Part shown: piece by piece, positions 37,601 to 45,041 of the stretch
How positions within the stretch are numbered: position 1 is the stretch's first letter
Layout of the letters: every line of letters starts with the position of its first letter
Assembly (NCBI GenBank): GCA_018242425.1
Contig: JAFEBX010000015.1
Coordinates: forward strand, 1-64,000
Direction: 5' to 3'
DNA from: Pseudomonadota bacterium
Lineage (GTDB): Bacteria > Pseudomonadota > Gammaproteobacteria > Xanthomonadales > Xanthomonadaceae
DNA length: 64,000 nt
The notes under the pieces: model-generated
What the model was told of the DNA's origin: nothing
What the model saw: only the letters and a program-made list of their open reading frames with translations
Databases searched by the model: none
Program-made: the position numbers and the translations under genes

Positions 37601-39619
37601 GCGCTGCCGGATCCGGAAATCCCGGTCGATGGCGACGATGTCCGTGCGACTCCGGAAACCCCGTTGCAGGAACAGTTGCTGCAGGCGTTCATATCGGTAT
37701 TGCGGATTTCGGCGATCGGCATCGACGACGACTTCTTCCTCAGCGGTGGCCATTCGCTGCTGGCGGCGCAACTGACCACGCGGCTCAACAAGGAACTGTC
37801 CCTGGCCCTGTCGCAACGCACCTTGTTCGATGCGCCCAGCGTGCGTCGACTTGCGGCCAAAATCGAAGGAGAGCAGGGGCGCGGTCATGCGGCTTCCACC
37901 GCACAAAACGTGATCGTGCACAGGCCGCAGCAGGAATGCGCGCCACTGAGCATCCTGCAGAATCGCCAGGCGCTGATCCACGAATTCCATCCCGAAGTGC
38001 TTGCCTACAGCCTTCCTTCCGGCCACAGGTTGAATGGCCCGCTGGATGTCGCCAACTTCCGCCAGGCCCTGATCAACGTGGTCGAGCGGCAAACGGTGCT
38101 GCGGACCGTCTTCGAGCGCCGCGGCGATGACCTGGTCCAGGTCGTCCGCCACAACATGGATGCACATGTCCTCGATCCCGTCGTCGACCTGGCCCACCTG
38201 GCGCCCGGGCAACGTCAGTCCGCGCTGGAAACCGACATCAGGACGCTGGTCGCGCGCCCGTTCGAATCGCTGGCGGAAGCGCCGTTGTTCCGCTCGCGGC
38301 TGTATCGCATGGCCGAAGACGAACACGTCTGGTTCTTCATGCCACACCAGATCATCTGGGACGGCTGGTCGTTCGATCTTCTCTACGTCGAATTGTCGGA
38401 ATGCTACGTCGCGCTTTGCGAGGGGCGTCCGCCACGACTGCCGGAGCTGCCGGTCACCTATGGCGATTACGCCGAATGGCACAATGCATGGATGGGCAGC
38501 GCCGCCTATCAGCGCCAGCGCGAACAGTGGCGCAAGTGGATGTGCACGCCGAATCCGCGCGGAGGCTGGCCATGCGCCTTGCCGACTGATCGCCCGCGCC
38601 GTCGCCTGATGACCGGAACCGCGCGGGCGATTCCGTTGTCGCTTTCGCAGGCGCAATCGGATGCCTTGCGCCAGATCGCACGCGGCATGGATTCCACCGT
38701 GTTCGTGGTGATGCTGGCGGCGTATTTCGTGGCGCTGGCCGATTACAACGGCGATCCCGATATCGTCGTGGGCATGCCGGTGCGCGGACGCAACCACGCT
38801 GAAACCGAACCACTGATGGGGCACATCGTCAACTTGCTGCCGGTGCGCATCGATGTTCCGGTCGATGGCGCCTTGCGCGACGTGGTGCGGCTTGCCAAGG
38901 CTTCGTTGCTCGACAGCCTGTCGGCGCCAGACATCCAGCTCGAGGACATCGCCGAGATGCGCGCCGGTTTGCCCGGCACTTCCAACAGCATCCTCTATCA
39001 CGCCCAGTTCTCCTTCCAGGACATACGCGACCGCATCACCCACTGGGGCGCGCTGTCGCACCAGCGTCTCGACATCGACCAGCCGAGCATCTCGGAAGAC
39101 CTGAACCTGTGGGTGGTGGATCGCGGCGAGCATGGATTGCAGGGCACGTTGCTGTACAACACCGACCTGCTCGAACCGGCGACCGCGAATCGGATCGCCC
39201 GTTATTACGAACAGTTGCTGGCCGCGATGATCGCCGATCCCGAGCGCGCGATCGACGCCACCCTTGTCGCCATCCGGCAAGCTACCAACTCCACGATTTC
39301 ACCCGACCAGGAAACCGCATCCGCCATGCTACTCAACAATTCCAAGCCGATCAGCAACGACCGACTGGATTACGTCCGTTCGTTGTGGGCGCGTCACCTT
39401 GGCACCGAAGTGGTGGCGGGCGACAACTTCTTCGACCTGGGCGGAAGCTCGATGCTCGCCATCAAGATGCTGTCGGAAATGCTGCGCGACACCGGCGTGA
39501 AAATGAAACTCCCGGAACTCGCGGTACAGACTGCGGCCGAAGTTGCCGGGAAATTGCCCGAGCGGAGTGGCGAACCCACCGGTTCGGGCTGGTTCAAGCG
39601 GATCTTCGGACGCCAATGA
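34700..39619 (+). CDS. NRPS: C-A-PCP-C-PCP, no thioesterase
   Basis: 1639 residues, starting 2 bases after the previous stop with GGTGGAGGT upstream. Domains by hand: condensation C1 (~25-445; AHHVICDGW, His155-His156), adenylation (~480-970; YVIYTSGSTGTPKG near 624), carrier (~1000-1075; SGGHSLL, S1019), second condensation C2 (~1105-1520), terminal carrier (~1560-1620; DLGGSSML). The selectivity residues read D-I-L-Q-L-G-V-V-W, close to glycine codes. C2 has HQIIWDG (His1216, Gln1217), so the second, catalytic His of HHxxxDG is replaced by Gln. The final carrier has no adenylation domain, so it must be loaded in trans or by C2. The chain must be released by something else, and the two hydrolase genes follow directly. 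Confidence 0.92.
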   Translation: MTVDTLASPPAAHDPFAQALLRVVPTTEGQREIWLADHLDREASLAYNEALTIRIEGMLDHAALKQALQALAQRHDALHSVLSGDGQTLCVLEQATLPLAVEDLSGLDLLAQSERLAQAEAAAVSHPFDLQDGPLFRAALYRIGPQSHRLLLSAHHVICDGWSWWVIVRDLGALYGAALQGREASLPPVESFADHALAEASQSTQSTAATERYWRGRFADGAPVLELPIDLPRPAHRHFSSRREDLDLPPELLHALRETAAKQGCSLFSLMLSAFALLVARIAGQDDVVIGIPSAGQPASGKLAMVGHCANTLPMRFAPNRGEAFSAFLKRANDDLLDAVEHRDYTLSTLLQQLAIARDPSRVPLAPVLFNIDQSLDGESAAFAGARIECHGVARSADNFELSLNAVQMASGLRLECQYATSLLQSTTVRRWLRAYRSLLQGVSENIDRSCSDYGLLDAGDLGELAALSPAATPFQRERLMHQHFEASCDRLPDAVAASDNQRSIRYRELEHEANRIAHLLIGQGVKPGDLVGLAVERGISMLASMLGILKAGAGYIPLDPAFPQARLQHMLDDGGPSAVLTTLALVDGLPLQGQRVVLLDAATLAAQPDTRPNLAGNPEAIAYVIYTSGSTGTPKGVEIPHRAVANFLGSMATQPGLRSDDVLIAVTTLSFDIAVLELMLPLHVGAQVVIVDRDTTLDGGALAACMARHRATVMQATPATWRMLIEAEWTGGAGFRILCGGEPLPPTLAAQLLARCGELWNVYGPTETTVWSTCARIMTPARGDLPDIHIGKPIANTGVWILDDARQPCVRGVPGELCISGAGLARGYRNQPALTADRFIDWNGPDGRVRLYRTGDRARWRDDGMLEHQGRLDHQVKLRGYRIELGEIETQLVAHPDVQSAIAMVREEREGDARLVAYVVQEPDRSIDPVQMKKHLRDTLPEYMIPQHIVVLAHWPLTANGKIDRKALPDPEIPVDGDDVRATPETPLQEQLLQAFISVLRISAIGIDDDFFLSGGHSLLAAQLTTRLNKELSLALSQRTLFDAPSVRRLAAKIEGEQGRGHAASTAQNVIVHRPQQECAPLSILQNRQALIHEFHPEVLAYSLPSGHRLNGPLDVANFRQALINVVERQTVLRTVFERRGDDLVQVVRHNMDAHVLDPVVDLAHLAPGQRQSALETDIRTLVARPFESLAEAPLFRSRLYRMAEDEHVWFFMPHQIIWDGWSFDLLYVELSECYVALCEGRPPRLPELPVTYGDYAEWHNAWMGSAAYQRQREQWRKWMCTPNPRGGWPCALPTDRPRRRLMTGTARAIPLSLSQAQSDALRQIARGMDSTVFVVMLAAYFVALADYNGDPDIVVGMPVRGRNHAETEPLMGHIVNLLPVRIDVPVDGALRDVVRLAKASLLDSLSAPDIQLEDIAEMRAGLPGTSNSILYHAQFSFQDIRDRITHWGALSHQRLDIDQPSISEDLNLWVVDRGEHGLQGTLLYNTDLLEPATANRIARYYEQLLAAMIADPERAIDATLVAIRQATNSTISPDQETASAMLLNNSKPISNDRLDYVRSLWARHLGTEVVAGDNFFDLGGSSMLAIKMLSEMLRDTGVKMKLPELAVQTAAEVAGKLPERSGEPTGSGWFKRIFGRQ

Positions 39620-39625
39620 ACGGCG

Positions 39626-40432
39626 ATGGACGGGAGCGCATTGCCAATCACATCGATCCCCGCGCCTGAGCCGATGCTGTTGCCGCAAGGCGACGGTCAT
39701 CTGTTTGCGGTGGTCCATCGCAGCATGCTGCCGGCGCGCGCGCGCATCCTGATGTGTCCGCCGCTGTTGCAGGAACATGTCCGCAGTTACCGCTTCTTTG
39801 CCCAACTCGCCGTGCAATGGGCGCGACAGGGCGCCGAGGTGATCCGTTTCGATTACGCGGGAACCGGTGACTCGAGCGGTGCGGGTGTCGAGCTGGCCGT
39901 CGATCGCGCGATCGGCGATATCCGCCATGTCTGGAATGCATTGGTGGCCACCGGTGATGGCGTTCCCCGGATCGTGTGCGGGGTGCGCATGGGTGCATTG
40001 CTTGCAGGCCATGCGATTCGCGATGGTCTCGATGCCGACATGGCCTGGTGGTGGCAGCCCGTGCTTTCCGGTGCCGGCTGGATCGAGGAAGCGTCGGCCA
40101 TCGATGCCCGCGAACGCCAATCGCAAAGCCGATTTCCCCTGCAACCGGGACCGATCGGTGTGGCGGGGGAATTGATGGGCCATTTCATCGACCCGCGCCT
40201 GCCCGATGAAATACGACGGCTGCAGTGGGCGGACACACGAGTCCCGGCGATGTGGTTGCTCGACAGCGAGCACGCGCTGGAATCCCGCATGGGCGTGGAG
40301 AACGTGATTCGCCTGCCGCTGGCCTTCGATGCCTGGGCCGGCCAGGTCGATTACGAAAACATCATCCCGGTGCGTCTCGCGGATGCCGCAACGGAGCATT
40401 TGTTCGCCCGCTTGCCCGGAGCGGCGAAGTGA
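39626..40432 (+). CDS. Alpha/beta hydrolase, exosortase-A-system-associated type 2, Arg at the nucleophile elbow
   Basis: A 268-residue alpha/beta-hydrolase-fold protein similar to the hydrolase-2 family linked to exosortase exopolysaccharide loci (TIGR03101 type, from memory). It has LMCPPLLQEHVRSYRFFAQL and the strand-turn VIRFDYAGTGDSSG. The nucleophile elbow reads VCGVRMGALLAG: Arg where a catalytic Ser is expected (GxRxG). Relatives of this family share a G-L-R-L-G elbow, so this is a family trait, and a non-hydrolytic or partner role is possible. Six bases after the NRPS; its stop overlaps the next start by one base. An ATG at 39674 is an alternative start. Confidence 0.78.
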   Translation: MDGSALPITSIPAPEPMLLPQGDGHLFAVVHRSMLPARARILMCPPLLQEHVRSYRFFAQLAVQWARQGAEVIRFDYAGTGDSSGAGVELAVDRAIGDIRHVWNALVATGDGVPRIVCGVRMGALLAGHAIRDGLDADMAWWWQPVLSGAGWIEEASAIDARERQSQSRFPLQPGPIGVAGELMGHFIDPRLPDEIRRLQWADTRVPAMWLLDSEHALESRMGVENVIRLPLAFDAWAGQVDYENIIPVRLADAATEHLFARLPGAAK

Positions 40433-41226
40433 TGGAACTGCTCTCCATGCCCGATGGTGCCGGCTACGGTTTCCTGCATCGCGCGGATCCGCAACGATCT
40501 CCGCGCGCGACCGTGGTGATGCTCAACGCCGGGTTGATCCACCGCATCGGGCCATTCCGGATGAACATCGAGTTGGCGGAACGCCTCGCGCGCCACGGCA
40601 TCGACCTGTTCCGCTTCGATCTTCCCGCGGTCGGCGATGCACCGGCAGGCGGGGGCAATTGCCGCGAAGATCGCGTGCGCGAGGCGATGGATGTCGTCAC
40701 TTCCGTCACCGGCAGCGATCGCTTCATCGTCGGTGGCGTGTGCAGCGCCGCCGATCTTGCCTGGAAATTGCCGGCGCACGACGCGCGTGTGCGTGGCTTG
40801 CTGCTGCTCGATCCCTGCGCAGTGCGCGGACCGTGGTTCCACTGGGCTCAGTTGCGACATTTCGTTTCGCGACCGGTCGCTGCCTGGGGTCGCATGTTGC
40901 GGCACTGGATGCAGCGGGGCTGGCGCGATGGCGATGCGCCGCCGGCTGGGCGCGATTGGCCATCGGAGCGCGAATTCATCGCCGGCAACCAGCGCATGGC
41001 GGAGGCAGGCATCGCCATGTACGCGCTCTATACCGCCGGTGTCACCGATTACTTCCTGCATCCGCGGCAGATGCGAGCCAGTTTCCCCGACAATTCCGGC
41101 GAACCGCGACTGCGCTTGCGGTTCCGCCCCGATGTCGACCACATCCTGTTCGTCCCGCGCCAGCGCGAGGAGATTTTGGACGACATCACGTCTTGGCTTG
41201 ACGACTGGTTGCCCGCATCGGATTGA
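40432..41226 (+). CDS. Alpha/beta hydrolase, exosortase-A-system-associated type 1
   Basis: A 264-residue alpha/beta-hydrolase-fold protein similar to the hydrolase-1 family of exosortase-type loci (TIGR03100 type). TVVMLNAGLIHRIGPFRMNI carries the oxyanion region. FRFDLPAVGDAP precedes the elbow VGGVCSAADLAW, in which Ser follows Cys as the likely nucleophile. A late His-containing stretch (RPDVDHILFVPRQREEI) could supply the catalytic His. Start and upstream stop overlap (TGATG). With its sister gene it closes the megasynthase operon and is the best local candidate for chain release or transfer, though this is inferred from position. Confidence 0.8.
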   Translation: MELLSMPDGAGYGFLHRADPQRSPRATVVMLNAGLIHRIGPFRMNIELAERLARHGIDLFRFDLPAVGDAPAGGGNCREDRVREAMDVVTSVTGSDRFIVGGVCSAADLAWKLPAHDARVRGLLLLDPCAVRGPWFHWAQLRHFVSRPVAAWGRMLRHWMQRGWRDGDAPPAGRDWPSEREFIAGNQRMAEAGIAMYALYTAGVTDYFLHPRQMRASFPDNSGEPRLRLRFRPDVDHILFVPRQREEILDDITSWLDDWLPASD

Positions 41227-41251
41227 TGCGGGCAACCGCAAATCAGGCCAA

Positions 41252-43147
41252 TCAGGGCGCCTTGGGTGGCGGCGGCAGTTTCACTGCCGGGCTGTTCGGC
41301 GTGGTGATGGGCAGCGGCGGAGGCGGTGCCGGGGTGGGTGTCGGAGTAGGAGTAGGAGTGGGTGTCGGCGTCGGCGTGGGGGTAGGCGTCGGAGTCGGGG
41401 TGGGAGTCGGCGTAGGCGTCGGAGTGGGGGTTGGTGTCGGCGTTGGCGACGCCGGCTGCAATTCCACCGCACCAATATCCGGGCCGGCGCCATACACGCG
41501 CGGATTGCCGCTGTAATCCTGGGTGACTGACGGAATCGGCAGCCCGGCATCGATCAGCGGGCTGTTCTGTTGTGGCGTCGGGTTGAAGGTGGCGTAGTTG
41601 CTGTCCACGAACAGCGGCGGCTTGCCGCAGATGTTGTTGGTGCCCTGGTCGCAGGGCGGGCTCTTGAGGTTCCAGAAGAGGTTGTTCTGGAACAACACCG
41701 TCGCCGAGCCGCCATCCTTGTAATAGGCACAGGTGAGTTCGCCGGTATTGCCCTGCAGGTTGGCGCGCCAGTCGAGATCGCCGGAGATCGCATTGTTCTG
41801 CATCACCAGGGCGCTGCCGGCGCCACCGCCACCGCTGATGACTTCACAGTCGCCAAGTCCGGTGATTGTGTTGAAACGCATGGTCACCATGTTGGCGCCG
41901 GTGAGCAGGTCGATCGACACGGTATTGCCGAGCGCGCGGCAGAAATCGGCGGATTGCAGCGCCGACGTCGGATAGCCGAGGAGGGCATTGCAGTTGCCGA
42001 TGATGACGCTGTTTTCGATCAGGCCAGGGCCGGCGAGTTTCACCTGGTTGCCGGCATTGGCATAGGACAACACCTGGCGCACGGTCACGCTGCCGGTGCC
42101 GTTGGCATACAGCAGGTCGATGCCATCGGAGGTGTTGTGATGCACCTTGGTGCCCTGGAAGATCCAGTTGCCACCGGTGCGCCCGGTGCCGAGGCCATCG
42201 CCATAACCGCCTTCCTGCTGCCCCCAGCAACCGAAGTAGCTGTGGTCGACGTAGTTCTCGATGCAACCATTCCAGGCGATCTCGCCGCCGATGAAGGCGA
42301 TCGTGCCGCTGTTGCTCGATCCGGTCTGGCTGCCGTTGGCGACATCGCCATCCCATCCGGCCCAGCCGTTGCCGAGGATGCGTACGTTGTAGAGCGTCCA
42401 GTCGGTCAGTTTGCCGGCCGAGATGCCGTTGTGCGGGAAGCCGTGGACGTCGACGTTGCCGATGAAGGTCTTGCCGGCGCCAACCGCAACGATGCCGTCG
42501 GAACCGATGTCGCCGAAGGGCGCTGTCGATGGGCAGGCCGCCTTGACTGCACCCGCAGTCGATGTGCCCGAGGTGAGGTGCGCAAGTGCGCAGCTGGCAT
42601 GGTCGGTGAGGTCGAGGCACTGCACCTCGACGTTCTGGCTGCCATTGAGGTTCAACACGGTCTGGGCGCGTCCGCTCGCCCACAGTTCCGGCTTGACCGC
42701 ACACGTTGTCGAATCCTTGCCGAGTATGCGCGTGCGCGTGTCCCAGGTCGTGCCGGACGGGATCGGCGGCGGGTAGCAATCCCAGCTGTAGCTGGGCGAG
42801 CAGTTCGCCGTGCCCGGTGCGCCAACGCCGATCTTGTAGCTGCCGGGCGAGATGATCAGGGTGTCGCCACCGGCGATCAGCGGCTTGGTCGCCGTCGTCT
42901 GCCCCAGCGGGAAGGCGATGTTGGGGCTGGACCAGGCGCAATTGCGGCTCTTGCCGTCGTACGCGGCATCCACCAATCCGGTGCACTGGGTGGCGTCACC
43001 ACCGTCGGTGCGGACGTAGTAGGTGTTCGCGGCGAACGCGGTCGGCGCCAGCAGGGCAAACGGGAAGGCGGCCGCAATCGCGAGTGGCAACGGCAACATG
43101 CGATTGTGTGGGCAACGCATGGCAAAGTGGGATGTCCTGGGTGTCAT
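41252..43147 (-). CDS. Secreted parallel beta-helix protein with Pro-Thr repeat tail
   Basis: 631 residues. Signal peptide (cleavage after LLAPTAFAA), then YYVRTDGGDATQC, the opening of many right-handed beta-helix proteins. Repeated strands follow with HNGISAGKLTDWTLYNVRIL, VHHNTSDGIDLLYANGTG and NSVIIGNCNALLGY. Near the end, NSPLIDAGLPIP then SGNPRVYG and DIGAVEL match the choice-of-anchor-Q type ending. About 19 Pro-Thr repeats and a Pro-rich end (VKLPPPPKAP) close the protein. No PEP-CTERM or LPXTG sorting signal is present. Polysaccharide-binding or lyase-like function is plausible beside exopolysaccharide genes, but catalytic residues cannot be assigned. Start overlaps the ATP-grasp gene's stop (ATGA). 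Confidence 0.85.
   Translation of the reverse strand: MTPRTSHFAMRCPHNRMLPLPLAIAAAFPFALLAPTAFAANTYYVRTDGGDATQCTGLVDAAYDGKSRNCAWSSPNIAFPLGQTTATKPLIAGGDTLIISPGSYKIGVGAPGTANCSPSYSWDCYPPPIPSGTTWDTRTRILGKDSTTCAVKPELWASGRAQTVLNLNGSQNVEVQCLDLTDHASCALAHLTSGTSTAGAVKAACPSTAPFGDIGSDGIVAVGAGKTFIGNVDVHGFPHNGISAGKLTDWTLYNVRILGNGWAGWDGDVANGSQTGSSNSGTIAFIGGEIAWNGCIENYVDHSYFGCWGQQEGGYGDGLGTGRTGGNWIFQGTKVHHNTSDGIDLLYANGTGSVTVRQVLSYANAGNQVKLAGPGLIENSVIIGNCNALLGYPTSALQSADFCRALGNTVSIDLLTGANMVTMRFNTITGLGDCEVISGGGGAGSALVMQNNAISGDLDWRANLQGNTGELTCAYYKDGGSATVLFQNNLFWNLKSPPCDQGTNNICGKPPLFVDSNYATFNPTPQQNSPLIDAGLPIPSVTQDYSGNPRVYGAGPDIGAVELQPASPTPTPTPTPTPTPTPTPTPTPTPTPTPTPTPTPTPTPTPAPPPPLPITTPNSPAVKLPPPPKAP
41332..41446. 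repeat. Tandem hexamer repeat encoding Pro-Thr
   Basis: About 19 degenerate copies of GGNGTN on the plus strand, read on the minus strand as Pro-Thr codons near the 3' end of the beta-helix gene. Third positions vary between copies, so slippage is partly damped, but repeat-number change between strains is likely. The encoded segment is a stiff, possibly glycosylated cell-surface spacer. Confidence 0.85.
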
Positions 43148-44376
43148 GGCGGGGGATCCATGGAAGTGAGCGAAGAGGAAGATGCAGCGAGTGGGCGAGC
43201 GGTCGGCGCGAGATGGATGCTGCGTACTAACGAACGTCGCAACTGGCCGGAAATGCGATGGATTGCGGGTCTCGGGTCATTCCAGCGATAGACGTGCTCA
43301 TAGGCGCCGGGCCAGTCCAGCAGGGCGGTGCCGATCGTCGAGCGCGCGTGCTTCAGCGCGTTCGCATCCTCGATCCAGTTCACGCAGCCCTTGCCGACCC
43401 GATACCGGCGCACGGCCTGCACCGGCAGTGATTGCGCATCGCGCCAGGCCATCCCGCACACGTTCACGCCGCAGCGTGCGGCGAACTCGACGTACCACCA
43501 TGCACGCGTGTTGACTTCGAGGATGCGGTATTTGCCGTCGCGTTCATCCCGCTTGAATTCGGCGCTGAAGATGCCGCGATAGTTCAATTGATCGAGCAGG
43601 CGCATGCAGGCGGCAACCGCCGGTTCGATCTCTTCCAGGGCGATGCTGCGGCAATACGTGCTGTTGCCGAAATCGGGGGGGTGGATGCGGCTGCGCCGGC
43701 GCGCGAAAAGTCCCGGATAGCGTCCGTCGCGATCACGGAAACCATCGACGAAGACGTGATTGGCAACCGGGCCGGGGACGTACTCCTGCACGATCATGCC
43801 GTGGCCCTGTGCCTGCATTTGCGACCATGTCTCGCGGCAGGCACGTGCGTTCTCCACCCATACGCCCTTGCGACCTGTGATGCGGCTGAAGGTCTGGGAA
43901 TCGATCGGCTTGATGAACACGCGATCGAGCCGTTCGAACGGCAGGTGGTCGAAATCGGAATCGTCGTGCACCTGGAAACTGCGCGGGCTGGCGATGTCCT
44001 TGTCATCCAGCCACTCGGCGAAGCGCGCCTTGTCCTGGAGGATGCGCATCGTCTCCGTGGAACTGGTGCTGGCGAGATAGCGGTCCATTACCTTGCCGTT
44101 GACCGCGTTTCGCGCCACCCAGTCGGCGATATCGTCTGCGCAGGGGATCAGTACCGCGCCCTCGATTCCTGACTGAGCCAGTGCCTGCTCGACCCCCTTG
44201 GTCGAGCCGTCCCAGGCGGGCGCACCGGGCAGGCGGCGGAACCAGCGTGAATAGGTGGCGAGGTCTCGCGGCGGGCATGCCGCCCACACCGGGGCGCCGG
44301 CGTCTTGCGTAGCACGCAAGGCACCGAGCCCGGTAAACCCGGCCCCCATCACCAGAGCTGGAAACTTCTCGGCCAT
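43144..44376 (-). CDS. ATP-grasp ligase, carboxylate-amine ligase type
   Basis: A 410-residue cytoplasmic ATP-grasp protein. An N-terminal nucleotide-binding-like domain (ALVMGAGFTGLGALRATQDA) is followed by the ATP-grasp fold with DRVFIKPIDSQTF, MIVQEYVPG and the metal-binding end FSAEFKRDERDGKYRILEVN then TRAW. Enzymes of this type join a carboxylate to an amine (or activate it) through an acyl phosphate. Similar ATP-grasp genes occur in exopolysaccharide loci. The start at 44376 is preceded by AAGGA; an open extension to 44571 is disregarded because it lacks protein-like features. It is coupled to the secreted beta-helix gene by a 4-base overlap. Confidence 0.82.
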   Translation of the reverse strand: MAEKFPALVMGAGFTGLGALRATQDAGAPVWAACPPRDLATYSRWFRRLPGAPAWDGSTKGVEQALAQSGIEGAVLIPCADDIADWVARNAVNGKVMDRYLASTSSTETMRILQDKARFAEWLDDKDIASPRSFQVHDDSDFDHLPFERLDRVFIKPIDSQTFSRITGRKGVWVENARACRETWSQMQAQGHGMIVQEYVPGPVANHVFVDGFRDRDGRYPGLFARRRSRIHPPDFGNSTYCRSIALEEIEPAVAACMRLLDQLNYRGIFSAEFKRDERDGKYRILEVNTRAWWYVEFAARCGVNVCGMAWRDAQSLPVQAVRRYRVGKGCVNWIEDANALKHARSTIGTALLDWPGAYEHVYRWNDPRPAIHRISGQLRRSLVRSIHLAPTARPLAASSSSLTSMDPPP

Positions 44377-44473
44377 TGTCTGCTCGTGATCCTTCACGTT
44401 CGAACTCACCACATTTGCCGCAGGGACGGCAAGGCATGTCTGCAAGGTGGTCGCGCCGCCGGGTGGGGTGCAT

Positions 44474-44920
44474 TCAGCCTGCGGGCGCGATGTGCTGCGG
44501 GCCGGCCCCGGCGGAGACGGGATCGTCGTCGTCGATTGCCCAGATGCCGAACCCCAGCAATACCAGCCCAAGGAGGGTCAGCAGCGTCACCGTCATCACC
44601 TGCTGCCGTGACGTGCCATCGCCACCGGGAATGGCAGGCATGGCCACAAGTTCCTGGCGCGGCGACCGCGGCTCCATCGCCGCCAACCGGATGGTGTTGC
44701 CGTTGCCGTTGCGTATGCGGGTACCCGGGAAACGGCCATGGCGGCGGTGGAAGCGCAGTGCCTCCAGATAGAGCAGCATCAACTCCTCTTCGCTCAGTGT
44801 CGCGCCACGGTCGGGGTGGAGCTCGGCGATGCGACGGCGGAACAGGCGTTTGAGGGTCTCGACATCGCAATCGGGATCGACCCCGAGCGATGCATAGAGT
44901 GACGTGAAATCGCTCGCCAT
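44474..44920 (-). CDS. Membrane-anchored J-domain protein
   Basis: A 148-residue protein. Residues ~8-60 form a DnaJ-type J domain (LYASLGVDPDCDVETLKRLF, then the HPD motif in RIAELHPDRGA). The HPD tripeptide that stimulates DnaK ATPase is intact. The rest is a linker and one C-terminal membrane segment (VTLLTLLGLVLLGFGIWAI), which would place the J domain in the cytoplasm at the inner membrane. It lacks the zinc and substrate domains of DnaJ, so it is a class III J protein that may bring DnaK to the polysaccharide machinery. It is divergent from the flippase gene. Confidence 0.8.
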   Translation of the reverse strand: MASDFTSLYASLGVDPDCDVETLKRLFRRRIAELHPDRGATLSEEELMLLYLEALRFHRRHGRFPGTRIRNGNGNTIRLAAMEPRSPRQELVAMPAIPGGDGTSRQQVMTVTLLTLLGLVLLGFGIWAIDDDDPVSAGAGPQHIAPAG

Positions 44921-44973
44921 GCGGATTCCCTCCCTGATCGTCTGACGCGTCCTGCGATGATCGACGATAACGG

Positions 44974-45002
44974 TTCGATCCTAGTCCCATCATGGTTACA
45001 AT
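44974..45002 (+). promoter_or_regulatory. Putative sigma-70 promoter of the flippase gene
   Basis: TTCGAT (44974-44979), a 17-base spacer and TACAAT (44997-45002). Transcription would start near 45009, after the first possible ATG (45006). This favours the internal start at 45042. Confidence 0.45.
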
Positions 45003-45041
45003 GCAATGCAGGAGCGGGCAGGGAAAGCGGGCGCCAAAGGC

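Noticed and set aside
36347..39280. 977-codon open frame antisense to the NRPS gene
   Set aside because: Shadow of a certain gene in high-GC sequence, with no domain or ribosome-binding site.
41332..41446. Tandem repeat as a CRISPR array
   Set aside because: Units are six bases with no spacers and lie in frame inside a coding region as Pro-Thr codons.
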